Assembly: GCA_037178675.1 (NCBI GenBank) | Contig: JAYMGJ010000807.1 | Span: 1 to 20,376, forward strand | Length of the DNA stretch: 20,376 bases | Direction of reading: 5' to 3' | Origin: Scleroderma bovista | Lineage: Eukaryota > Basidiomycota > Agaricomycetes > Boletales > Sclerodermataceae | In this document: positions 9,134 through 18,197 of the stretch, piece after piece | Numbering within the stretch: the stretch's first letter is position 1 | How the letters are laid out: each line of letters begins with the position of its first letter | Translations under genes and position numbers: made by a program | The notes under the pieces: generated by a model | What the model was told of the DNA's origin: nothing | Databases searched by the model: none | The model's input: the letters and a program-made list of their open reading frames with translations, nothing else

Positions 9134-9534
9134 TTTGGTTGGCCTCCTCTTCCAGCACACCGAGAAGGATACTAAATGCCATCGTCAAGGGTGATTGCAC
9201 AGACAGCAGATGACCCAGAAATCTTTCCAGATCCCGACAGCTTTCGACCCTCGGCGACGAATTGATGCGAGCGGAAGACCTTGAGGTTTGCTCGTTTGGA
9301 TTCGGGCGAGGTGGGTGGTATTTAACGTGTGTCCGGACATCCAATTTACTACCATGTAAGCATTTGTCGGATATGTTTTGGTAGGCACATAGCCAGCTGC
9401 TCGACATCCATTCACTTTGCATATATGCTCGAGCTTCCGTGTCTCAGAAAACCCGACCTTTCCAATTGATAGCCTTGCGTTTATGGACTATAGTCGCTCA
9501 TTTGAACCCATTCAAGGCAATAATTGAATCACGG
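9134..9534 (+). pseudogene. Cytochrome P450 pseudogene, C-terminal part
   Basis: The plus-strand reading FGWPPLPAHREGY, stop (TAA at 9173), MPSSRVIAQTADDPE, IFPDPDSFRP matches the K-helix to PERF segment of fungal P450s. After a frame change near 9250 it reads GDELMRAEDLEVCSFGFGR, the start of the heme-binding loop (family FGFGRRxCPG). The Cys-containing part is disturbed: VCPD appears in another frame, and RHIA appears after a possible acceptor at 9391. Then come AYMLELPCLRKPDLSN and the C-terminal TIVAHLNPFKAIIESR. The N-terminal two thirds is absent. P450s of this kind are ER-bound mono-oxygenases; this copy has a stop, frame changes and a damaged heme loop. Confidence 0.75.
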
Positions 9535-10352
9535 GTAAGTGAAGACATGTTGAAGCAGTTGTCAGGATGCCTACAGCATATTACCGCTCAGCGGATTCCT
9601 CGGTATTGTCGAGGATACACTTCAGTATGTAAGCTTTTACGACGCTCTAGGCTCCCGTCTTTCTTGTCTTCATGTTAGCTGCACTATTGTACTCAGAACC
9701 AAATCAAGGCTGATATCTTGAATCGAAGTCCTCGGGACGGTATTATGCGAAGACATCATGGCATTGGTTACACTTCAAATCCCAGTCTGTTTCTACATTC
9801 TTGTGCCGCTGCAGTCAACTCACCCCCAACATTCGAACAGTTGCCTGAGCGGGGTCTGACCCACGAGAACTAGTATATGCTACTGTAGCCCTCCAAACAA
9901 ATACATATCTGGTGGTTCTATTCCTGGCTGTAGGCGCACTCGATTGTTTTCAAGCCATACTGTGCATTCTCACTTGGGTATCTAATTACATGTCGACACC
10001 GAGGAATCAGGTATGGGTCATTGTATGCATACCACTGAGATATGGCGCAACAGAGAGCATCAGTGGTTCTTACATCAATTGGTCAGATCACGATCGGGGT
10101 TTTGTACTTCGAACCTACCAAATAGACCCGAGGCTCACGATGTATAGCTGAAGCTTGCAACGACCCTCTGTGCTACTGAGGTATACGTACGTCAGAGGTA
10201 TGGTGCCCTCGTAATCTGCAATCGCTCGCGATGGAATGCTCAGTCTCCGGAATTAAAACCTCCAATGAATTGCTGACAGAATGAACGAGATAGCCTATAC
10301 ACGGAACACACGCTCCACGCCAACACCCTTTCGAGTTACATGCGCCATGGAT
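9535..10352. other. Gap between P450 pseudogene and relic B
   Basis: No firm gene. The plus-strand stretch at 9912-10010 encodes a hydrophobic segment (VLFLAVGALDCFQAILCILT) vaguely like a membrane helix of fungal multipass proteins, with nothing coherent around it. From about 10336 the sequence becomes the decayed 3' flank of the TPR-HET unit. Confidence 0.45.
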
Positions 10353-11804
10353 CTGTACGATGGTCAGTGTATTAACTTCGCCTTTCAACGCACCAGATGA
10401 ATCCGTAGGACGGGCAACAATGCAACAAAACGAAGCAACTAAGTGATATTCATTCTGGGGAATTCCTTTAATAAGAGTGCACCGAAGGGTTGTTCCATCC
10501 GCGTGGGCCGCTGGTAAGCAAAAGTATCATCGGCCATGACGAATGGGCTAAGTGAATCTGAGCGCGATAGGCGAATCGGGGAATATGGGGCTGCCTTGCT
10601 TGATATGTTTTCTAGCGCCTGCGACAAGGAAATTTCGATGGGCTCTAGGCCATCGCCTGAATCCGGTGGACATGAACTGCAATAGTAGTATCCACTCGAC
10701 TCAGGAATGAACGTACGATGCGGCGACGATACATGGCGGCAGGGATAGCCTGCCATCGACAGATTGAGTAGGCGGCATATGAGAGAGCACTCCGTAGATA
10801 TTGCTGGCATATTTGAGAAGGAAAAGCTTTTGAATGCGATCCTTAACATAAATCAGAAGTTCGTGTGTAGATACGGAATGATTGCGATGTGCCTCCTGAA
10901 TGGTCAAAATATTTTCTAGTGTGAGGAACCTACTGTGAAAGTCAGCAATATAGTCGTGAAGATATGCAGCACAGTCAGGATTCTGGGGTTCGCAGAACTC
11001 CCAAGCGAGATACATCTGTCCAGGTCAACTGCCATGCCACGTCTCTGAACCCGCTTTCAAACAAAAAGTAGAAGTTTGTCAATAGACATAACACAATCGC
11101 GATGTCACAGTGGATGGAGGTCCAATACAACACGGGGGATGGTGATATGCTCACCCAAGTCCGTCGCTGCCTTCAGTTCCTCAAGTCAGAAGCTAAGTCG
11201 ATTCGCCAGCTGGTTGAACAATCTTGACCAATGGGGCTGTCCCACCGCACGGAGGATCGATGGAGTGAAATCGCCTTATTGAGATCACCATTCGTACCGA
11301 GTTTCAGGAACTTGCGCCTCATGTCATTTGCAGAGTTATTGAGAGTAAAGGCGCGACCAGAATGCCCGGGGGTCAGAACGCTGACCGAGTGCGATGGCAT
11401 CCTCCAAGTGTGGTACCGTACCGTACCGTCATTTAAGTAAATTGCGAGATCATGAAGTATGACCGATCGGTATGACCCGCCGGGTGACGAAGTTTGTCCA
11501 AGGCAGCTCGACCGAGAGTGCCGCCTTCCTGCAAGTCCTGCATCGCAGCTTGTTTGTAATACCTCGGCCAAAGAGCAAGAAAAAAACAGCGACTTGTGAC
11601 AAGACAACCCGCTGGATGTAGGTCGAATGTTGATCGATGCAGCGTAATGGCCTGGTGCAAATTCGCAATATCATCTATCTCCACGAGTCTGTCATCCAGG
11701 CAATCCGCAAGGTTGTAGAGGGCCATAGCCCGACCAGTATCTCCTGGAAAATAACGTTCCATTTACTTCCGATTTCCAGTAATGGGGTCGTCTAGCTTTG
11801 TCTT
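10353..11804 (-). pseudogene. Decayed TPR-HET relic, copy B (HET domain deleted)
   Basis: About 1.45 kb remains of a 3.6-kb gene. The 5' end matches unit 1 of copy C (GDTGRAMALYNLADCL), but the start codon aligns with AAG and a Glu codon just upstream of that motif reads TAA. Recognisable pieces follow in several frames: a second unit (DLQEGGTLGRAALDK), GHSGRAFTLNNSANDMRRKFLKLGTNGDL, then AAYLHDYIADFHSRFLTLENI and THELLIYVKDRIQ. The sequence then jumps to the C-terminal region (ISLSQALENISSKAAPYSPIRL, EQPFGALLLKEFP, GALKGEVNTLTIV). The HET motifs LSHRW, DTCCIDK and WTLQELLAP are all absent. The stop codon of A and C (TAG) is CAG here. Homology continues on both sides of the coding part, so this is a degenerated copy of the same duplicated block, not a retrocopy. 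Confidence 0.85.
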
Positions 11805-12495
11805 GCGCGGTCAGCGAGCGAGGTGGAGACTCCCAAAATTCACGAACGTCTAGTCTTTGCCAAACTAAAGCGATAGGCGGAAGAGGAGCATAAAGCAAAT
11901 TCACTGGAGGAGCGATGATCGGACGAGGAAGTGAGACTGCGTTCAGGTCAGCATTGGGATATGGAATCAAATACAAGCCTGTAACTACGGTGAGGGAAGC
12001 AGTGAGATGTCGCACCTGTTGGACAAGCAGTCATGAGGCGGCTTCTATTATCATCCCGAGATGAAAGAATACAGGGAAGAATGACCCGAGAACGACGGGG
12101 GTGGGTTGGACCATCCACACCACTCATCCGAGAGTCAGCCAGCCTGCCAGAGTCTCGGCATGTCCCAGCACGCGTACACACGGCCAAACAACGTCGCTTC
12201 ATCGCCACCCCTGAATCAAGCACGCCGCCATTTCTGTCTCAACCACTCTGGCAAAACATTTACCATCTTCCTGTCTGTTGGTCTATGGGTGGTCAAGCAG
12301 ACGTATGATCAGGCGAAGGACTCTTCTGCTGCCCATAGGCCCACAGAATCTCGCTCGTAGGGAATGGGGATAGGCTCCGCCACATTCGCAGTATAGAGCA
12401 ACGTTGAATGCGATGACAATCCTCAAGCTTTGTCAACTTTATGTAGGGTCTTCCGTGCGCATATTCAGCTGATGGCAACTACAACATACGAGAAT
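11805..12495. other. 5' flank of relic B and unassigned DNA
   Basis: Up to about 12200 it is a diverged copy of the upstream flank of copy C (AAATTCACGxACGTCTxGTCTTT, GTTCAGGTCAGC, CACCTGTTGGACAAGC, ACGCGTACAC motif). From 12200 to 12495 nothing is recognised. Confidence 0.55.
12170..12193 (+). repeat. ACGCGTACAC...GCCAAACAACG motif, site 3
   Basis: Same motif about 365 bp upstream of the lost start of relic B. Confidence 0.6.
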
Positions 12496-12576
12496 TTGCA
12501 GACCCCACATGCGAAGAACCTCATCCTGGATATACTTCACGATCCAGCAAACCACCAGAAGTATGTGAAACGGTGA
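12496..12576 (+). pseudogene. Possible P450 N-terminal fragment
   Basis: The reading LQTPHAKNLILDILHDPANH, then QKYVKR and TGA, resembles the C-helix region of fungal P450s, where AxxLLxDLLxxPExxxxHxKRY is common. After a one-base shift VTLSTLG could continue it. Only ~26 residues are involved, so the call rests on a weak motif. It ends about 60 bp before the start of the duplicated TPR-HET block. Confidence 0.35.
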
Positions 12577-13252
12577 CCTTATCTACCCTAGGGCTTGACG
12601 ATTCACATACGCAGCATCAGTGATTCTGGCCATCACGTCCGGCAAAACTATCCCCTTATCCCGAAGTCGTGTCCACCTTCCGTTGCTTTGATCGGGTCAT
12701 GCACACGGTACGTCCTGGATCATATCTGGTGAGTTCGTATCCAATCCTGATGTATGTACCGTATTTTCTGAGCATGCAGAGAGTGGCACCAAGAAGAGCT
12801 TACGCTCTTCCAGAGTCGGGTGGACGTTGCCAGGCAAAAAATCGTGCGTTAATTCATTTTACATTGGCGCGTAATCAGTAACACATATCTATAGGGCCAA
12901 AGAGGAAACATGATCTTCGTCTGCCAAGTATCTCTTGGAAAACCAAGAAAAGGATGGCCTTAACGACAATGAACTTGCATACACTGCTGCGTCGAGGTGG
13001 CCTTTCTTCAATCCCATCTCGGCTTCTACCAGGCGGATTTTTTACGAGGTCCGCAGGGTTGGCCAGTGTGGTGTTCTGCACCAAACCCTGCGCACATCGG
13101 AGCGGAGATATAATGCTGCAGATCGCCTCATAATGGAATACCCTAAGTGTGACGAACTCTCCGAAGAATAACAGATAGAATCAACGAGGTTGTTCAAAAA
13201 TCGAATACAATGCTCCGTACTAACTCCATATCCTATTGCATACACCATGGGT

Positions 13253-16200
13253 CTATATGATAGTCAATGTATTAACTTCGCCTTTCAACACACCAGCAGA
13301 GTCCGCGGGACGAGCAATAATACGACAAAACGATGCCACCCTCCGATATTCGTTGTGAGGTAGTTGCCTTAATAGAAGCGCACTGAACGGCTGCTCCAGC
13401 CGTGCGAGCCATTGGTGAGTCGAGGCATCGTCACTATCGATGGCAGATTGAAGTAAGTTAGGGTGCCATGGCCGTATCAGGACATATGGCACTCCTTTCT
13501 CCGTATTTTCGAGTCTCTCCGACAGTGCAATATCGATAGGAGCCAAGCCTACCGCCTGAATTTGGTGGACGTGAGTCGCAGTACTGGCATCCACTCGAGT
13601 TAGAGTCATAGCTTTGATGCGGTGGACGATACACGGAAGAATAAGCCTGAAGTTGATGAATTTGGCGAGTGGCAGGTCGGAAAGCGCCTGATGCATTCTG
13701 CGTGCAGATCTGAATAAGAAAAGTTTGCGAATTTTACGTGTGGAAGGTGGTGTTGTGAGGTCTGGTAGAGACAGAGGAAGGGTTTCATATGGGGTAATTG
13801 TGGCAGGAAAGCAGCTGTGAAATGCTGATGATTGCCCAACCCAATCCAGGATTGATGTGTCACCAGACTTTGAGATCACCTCCGCAAGCAGACGCCCGAG
13901 GGCACTCTCCGCGGATTCCCCATATAGGACAGGAATGTGGAGACCGAAGACTCCCAGAAGCGAATAGGCCGTGTCTTCTGGCCGAGTGGTACAACGTGTG
14001 GATGCCCACTGAAGCCTCGATCGTGCATCATTGACCCCCGGATGGAAATCAATGAGATGTTGTGAGGTGATGCCCGTCGCCTGTTCCAATTCACCAAGTA
14101 TGGTGCTATCCTCCTTGTGGTTTGAAGAACAGTCCCGGTAAAGCAACCAATCTTGAGTGAAGAACAACATGGCATGGGGCGCCAACAACTCTTGCAGGGT
14201 CCAGCCACGCTTAAACCATTCACTACTGGTCAGCCCACCCATTTCTGAGACATCAGCCAGGTGGACCATAGTGAGAGCCGAGAGCTGGTACCATGAAAAC
14301 ATGGAACCTATTGCCTCCTGGAGTTCCGTGCTGCTTTCCTTGTCAATGCAGCACGTGTCACTCCAAGCCCACAAGTATCCATCTTGGCCGCATACAAGAC
14401 AGAAGGACTGCAGCTTCGAGATACCATCGATGGGATCCAAGTCATAGATGACTCGATCACCAATATCACGCAACAGTGGTTCGAATTCGCCCCACCTATG
14501 GGACAGTGTGACATACCGGAAATAGCTAGACACTACTTCGCGGATACGAGTGACTTGGGCAAGGGCATCCAACACTGAGGCCGATGACAGCAGCTGGTTG
14601 TATTCTCCACTCTTCTCAAACTGTGCTTTCTGTGAGTTTCTGTCACATAATTTTCCAGTATGGGTGTGCAGCAAGCGAGGGGGAGATCCCTTCAAGACAT
14701 CAGAAACAATGTCTCTAACCAAACCTTTGAATCGTGAACCAGAAGTTGTGCCAATGAGACGTGTTGATTGAGTACTCGCACCTCGCCCTTTGATTTTCAG
14801 CTGATGATAATTGAAGAGACTGTTGAGAGACTCTGCATGGTCGGAGTGGCCTTGGGGACGCAGCACCAATGCCACTTGTTCAAACTTGATGGCATCGTCC
14901 AGATCAGTTGCCATGGCTGGCTTGGACCTCTCTGATAGATATTGAGCAAGGTCATGCAAATGTGACGCACTGGCCACACTCCCTGATGGACAGATTTCTA
15001 ACATTTCCTGATACAGTACAACGGCTTGATCTAAATCGGCAACGGCGCCTCGTTGCTGGAACCTGTGCAGAAGCAAAGCACCGAGAGCAGTGAGAGACAT
15101 TACATGATCGGGATGACCAGTGGGGCAGAGCTTCAATGCAGGTCGTGCGATGGCCACAATTGCATCCACAACTGGGGCAACATCTCCATCGTCAAAGTGG
15201 TCATTAACATGGATCAGAAGTTTGTGAAGGGAATCTGCATGATCAGGATGTGCCTCTTGAATGTTTTCAAGGTTGCGGAACCTATCGTGAAGGTCGGTAA
15301 CAAGGTCGTGGAGGTATGGAGGATGGCCAGGATTCCAGGGTTCGCCAGATGCCAATACAGAGCGCCCAGGTGAGATACATTCATCCAAGTCAGCTGCCAT
15401 GTCATGTCTCTGAATTCGCTTTCGGACCAGACGAAGCAGCTTGTCAATAGACTCCGTGTGATCGTAGTGGCCCTGTGGATGGAGGTCCAATATAGCTCGG
15501 TGGACGGAGATAAGCTCATCCAAGTCTGTTACAGTCTCCAGCTTCTCAAATCGGGAGTTAAGACAGATGGCCAACTGGTCGAGCGATCTGAGACGATCGG
15601 AATGACCCGACGGATGGAGGTCCAACGCTGATTGATGCAGCGAAATTGCCTCATCGAGATCACCATTCGCACCGAATTTCAGGAACCTCTTCCTCAGGTC
15701 ACATGCAAGGTTGTTGAGAGTAACAGCACGACCAGAGTGGCCTGGGGAACGGAGCTCTAACGCAGCTCGACCGAGTGTAATGGCCTGCTCCAAGTCTGCT
15801 ATGGTACCCTGTTTGTCGTACCGGTCACTGAAGCAAAATGCGAGTTCCTGGAGTGAATCCGACCGATCGGAATGACCCGGCGAACGGAGGTCCAACGCTG
15901 ATTGATGCAGCGAAATTGCCTCATCGAGATCACCATTCGCACCGAGTTTCAGGAACCTGTTCCTCAGGTCACATGCAAGGTTGTTGAGAGTAACAGCACG
16001 ACCAGAGTGGCCTGTGGAATGGAGCTCTAATGCAGCTCGACCGAGTGTGATGGACTGATCCAAGTCTGCTATGGTACCCTGTTTGCCGTACCGAAAGCTG
16101 AAGCAAAGTGCGATTTCATGGAGTGAGTGTGGCCGATCGGAATGACCCGGCGAACGGAGGTCCAACGCTGATTGATGCAGCGAAATTGCCTCATCGAGAT

Positions 16201-16882
16201 CACCATTCGCACCGAGTTTCAGGAACCTCTTCCTCAGGTCACATGCAAGGTTGAAGAGAGTGGCGGGACGACCAGAGTGGCCTGGGGAACGGAGCTCTAA
16301 CGCAGCTCGACCGAGTGTAATGGCCTGCTCCAAGTCTGCTATGGTACCCTGTTTGCCGTACCGGTCGCTAAAACAAAGTGCGAGTTCATAGAGTGAGTCC
16401 GACCGTTTGGAATGACCCGGCGGACGGAGGTCCAACGCAAGTTGATGCAGCGAAATTGCCTCATCGAGATCACCATTCGCACCGAGTTTCAGGAACCTCC
16501 TCCTCAGGTAACATGCAAGGTTGTTGAGAGTAACAGCACGATCAGAGTGGCCTGCGGGACGGAGCTCTAGCGCAGCTCGACCGAGTGTGATGGCCTGCTC
16601 CAAGTCTGCTATGGTACCCTGTTTGTCGTACCGGCAGCTGAAGCAAAATGCAAGCCCATGGAGTGAGTGCGACCGATCGGAATGACCCACCGGACGAAGG
16701 TCCAACGCTGATTGATACAGCGCAAAGGCCTCCTCTATCTCCGAAATGTCATCTGTCTCCAAGAATTTGTTACTTAGGGACACCGCGAGATTGGAGAGGG
16801 CCATAGCCCGACCAGTATCTCCTGGGGGATGACGTTCCAATTCTTTCCGTTCTCGGACGATCTGGTCGTCCAACTCCGTCAT
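13253..16882 (-). CDS. TPR-HET protein, copy C (1209 aa, intact)
   Basis: Paralogue of copy A over its whole length, with the same start context and stop. Residues 1-65 are unit 1. Residues 66-515 are ten exact 45-residue units in an alternating A/B pattern, so the DNA has a 270-bp period. Residues 516-677 hold four diverged units, one of them irregular. The HET domain spans about 788-1016: YVTLSHRWG 790-798, DTCCIDK 842-848, RGWTLQELLAP 892-902, RPED 967-970, LYGE 986-989. About 190 further residues are shared with copy A and end in EVNTLTII. B-type units 3, 5, 7 and 9 are almost identical to each other, unlike their counterparts in copy A, which implies recent homogenisation. No nucleotide-binding domain, transmembrane segment or signal peptide is visible, and no intron is needed. 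The expected role by family is a cell-death or incompatibility effector (HET) fused to a ligand-binding repeat array. The partner and ligand are unknown. Confidence 0.9.
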   Translation of the reverse strand: MTELDDQIVRERKELERHPPGDTGRAMALSNLAVSLSNKFLETDDISEIEEAFALYQSALDLRPVGHSDRSHSLHGLAFCFSCRYDKQGTIADLEQAITLGRAALELRPAGHSDRAVTLNNLACYLRRRFLKLGANGDLDEAISLHQLALDLRPPGHSKRSDSLYELALCFSDRYGKQGTIADLEQAITLGRAALELRSPGHSGRPATLFNLACDLRKRFLKLGANGDLDEAISLHQSALDLRSPGHSDRPHSLHEIALCFSFRYGKQGTIADLDQSITLGRAALELHSTGHSGRAVTLNNLACDLRNRFLKLGANGDLDEAISLHQSALDLRSPGHSDRSDSLQELAFCFSDRYDKQGTIADLEQAITLGRAALELRSPGHSGRAVTLNNLACDLRKRFLKFGANGDLDEAISLHQSALDLHPSGHSDRLRSLDQLAICLNSRFEKLETVTDLDELISVHRAILDLHPQGHYDHTESIDKLLRLVRKRIQRHDMAADLDECISPGRSVLASGEPWNPGHPPYLHDLVTDLHDRFRNLENIQEAHPDHADSLHKLLIHVNDHFDDGDVAPVVDAIVAIARPALKLCPTGHPDHVMSLTALGALLLHRFQQRGAVADLDQAVVLYQEMLEICPSGSVASASHLHDLAQYLSERSKPAMATDLDDAIKFEQVALVLRPQGHSDHAESLNSLFNYHQLKIKGRGASTQSTRLIGTTSGSRFKGLVRDIVSDVLKGSPPRLLHTHTGKLCDRNSQKAQFEKSGEYNQLLSSASVLDALAQVTRIREVVSSYFRYVTLSHRWGEFEPLLRDIGDRVIYDLDPIDGISKLQSFCLVCGQDGYLWAWSDTCCIDKESSTELQEAIGSMFSWYQLSALTMVHLADVSEMGGLTSSEWFKRGWTLQELLAPHAMLFFTQDWLLYRDCSSNHKEDSTILGELEQATGITSQHLIDFHPGVNDARSRLQWASTRCTTRPEDTAYSLLGVFGLHIPVLYGESAESALGRLLAEVISKSGDTSILDWVGQSSAFHSCFPATITPYETLPLSLPDLTTPPSTRKIRKLFLFRSARRMHQALSDLPLAKFINFRLILPCIVHRIKAMTLTRVDASTATHVHQIQAVGLAPIDIALSERLENTEKGVPYVLIRPWHPNLLQSAIDSDDASTHQWLARLEQPFSALLLRQLPHNEYRRVASFCRIIARPADSAGVLKGEVNTLTII
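15661..16740 (-). repeat. Four tandem 270-bp periods encoding TPR pairs in copy C
   Basis: The anchor CACCATTCGCACCGAXTTTC recurs at exactly 15661, 15931, 16201 and 16471. Each period encodes 90 residues (one A-type plus one B-type unit). Comparing 15661-15930 with 16201-16470 by eye gives about 21 differences in 270 bases, so they are highly similar but not identical. Confidence 0.92.
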
Positions 16883-17503
16883 CGTTCGTTCGATTATTGC
16901 ACAAGAGGTGGAGGGTCACCAAAATTCACGGACGTCTGGTCTTTTTAGGGCACTAAGGTGAGGTATTTGAAAGAGGCGCCAAAAATGAACTCACCAAAGG
17001 TTCCCTTCGCGAAGTAATAGGACAATGGTTGGTTAGACGATGAGGAGATGCGCCTTCGTTCAGGTCAGCTAGAACCTTAACAGAGGGAGTGGACCATACG
17101 GATAGGTCGAAGACCTGAGATGGGATTTGTGATATGTAATTAAATGCAAGCCTACAAGTACGGTGAGGGAAGAAAGGGGACGAGACGGACTTCCCACCTG
17201 TTGGACAAGCGATTCAAGGTAGCGTCCAGAGATGAGAGCAGCGAGGACGATGGGGAAAGGGTTGGGTTATGGTGGATACGACTCTGATTGAGGTGGGACC
17301 ATCCACAGCTGCCATGGGCTGTGGGCTGCATGCATGCGATCAGTGGAATCGCCTCGCGGAATCATCGTGGTCCGTTCTTGCCATGCTGTAGACTGGGATC
17401 AAACAGCGTCCTCGAAGCCATCGAGACTCAGCTGGTGTTGATCGTCTCTGTAGACGCGTACACACAGCCAAACAATGACGTTATTTTCCTTCCCCCAACT
17501 CAC
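16883..17503. other. 5' flank of copy C, presumed promoter
   Basis: Non-coding. It holds the longest version of the upstream flank, including the ~110 bp missing from copy A. The A/C-shared part ends near 17420, and the ACGCGTACAC motif follows. Confidence 0.5.
17454..17477 (+). repeat. ACGCGTACAC...GCCAAACAATG motif, site 4
   Basis: Same motif about 570 bp upstream of the start of copy C, just after the CCTCGAAGCC segment. Confidence 0.6.
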
Positions 17504-17699
17504 TATGACGCAAAATTTGCACATATATTTATCGCCGCCGCGCCGCCATGCTCACCACCTCGCCGCACTCATCTCACCGCACTGACCGCCGCCACGCTCA
17601 CCTCACCGCACTGACCGCCGCCACGCTCACCTCACCGCACTGACCCTCCACCATGTTCACCATATGACGCAAATTTTGCACATATATTTATCGCCGCCT
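17504..17699. repeat. Direct repeats enclosing a 29-bp tandem array
   Basis: A ~37-bp sequence starting TATGACGCAAA and ending ATTTATCGCCGCC occurs at 17504-17540 and 17663-17699. Between them, ACTGACCGCCGCCACGCTCA plus nine bases forms a 29-bp unit at 17581-17609 and 17610-17638, with partial units on both sides. No coding potential; simple replication-slippage DNA. Confidence 0.85.
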
Positions 17700-17704
17700 G
17701 TTTT

Positions 17705-17790
17705 TCCCGCCGCGTTTTTCATCATCCCCGCCGCGTTTTTTCATCCTCCCCGCCACGTTTTTCATTGCCCCGTCATGTTATCATTCGTGC
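17705..17790. repeat. ~21-bp tandem repeats CCCCGCCGCGTTTTTCATC
   Basis: Three to four imperfect copies starting near 17706, 17726, 17748 and 17768, with poly-T length variation. Base composition changes sharply after this point to AT-rich sequence. Confidence 0.75.
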
Positions 17791-17950
17791 TGGAATATGA
17801 AAATTAGGGAGAGGTATTCTGCTGTGTGACCAATGCACCAGATTTACAGTACTAGTGGTCTTACTGCACTAATTGCACAAAATTGAATAAAAATAGATCA
17901 AAATTTCTTGAAAGATGGCTAACTAATTACTGCTGTACATGCTTTTAAAG

Positions 17951-18169
17951 ACAGTCAACCCCAATGTCCACAAGCTCTGGAACAAGATAGTTTTTCCCAA
18001 ATCAGATGAGGTCAACCGGAGAGACATAACATAAATTCTCTTTGATGCAATTGAGGATGAACTGACAGAGCTCAGAAGAGCATCCAAACTTGTCAGTGAA
18101 CTTGAGCAAGTTGTGGATGTCTGGAAGTATATAAAAGGGACGGATGCTAGTACGAATGGCTTAATTTAG
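17951..18169 (+). pseudogene. Short unidentified coding remnant with an internal stop
   Basis: One frame reads TVNPNVHKLWNKIVFPKSDE, VNRRDIT, TAA (18032-18034), ILFDAIEDELTELRRASKLV, SELEQVVDVWKYIKG to TAG. The composition (charged, amphipathic, probably helical) and the 28 + 44 codons open on either side of a single stop look like decayed protein-coding DNA. I do not recognise the family. Confidence 0.4.
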
Positions 18170-18197
18170 AGTTCAATAGTTGAGTTACAAGAGGACT

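Larger units (their letters stand above)
12637..17420. repeat. Segmental duplication block C (matches 1-4780)
   Basis: Second copy of the block carrying an intact TPR-HET gene. It starts at GTCCGGCAAAACTA and ends after CTGTAGACTG and CCTCGAAGCC. Its upstream flank also matches the flank of relic B (shared CACCTGTTGGACAAGC and GTACGGTGAGGGAAG-like segments), placing B in the same family of copies. Confidence 0.9.

Noticed and set aside
9045..9422. Minus-strand open frame of 125 codons
   Set aside because: Antisense to the P450 pseudogene, whose plus-strand motifs (IFPDPDSFRP, FGFGR) are far stronger evidence.
15661..16740. Regular 270-bp periodicity as a CRISPR-like or satellite array
   Set aside because: The period is a multiple of three, lies within one open frame and encodes TPR pairs, so it is coding repeat DNA.
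13253..16882. CHAT protease domain, common after such TPR arrays in basidiomycetes
   Set aside because: The C-terminal part carries all HET motifs (LSHRW, DTCCIDK, WTLQELLAP, LYGE) and no His/Cys caspase-like dyad region.
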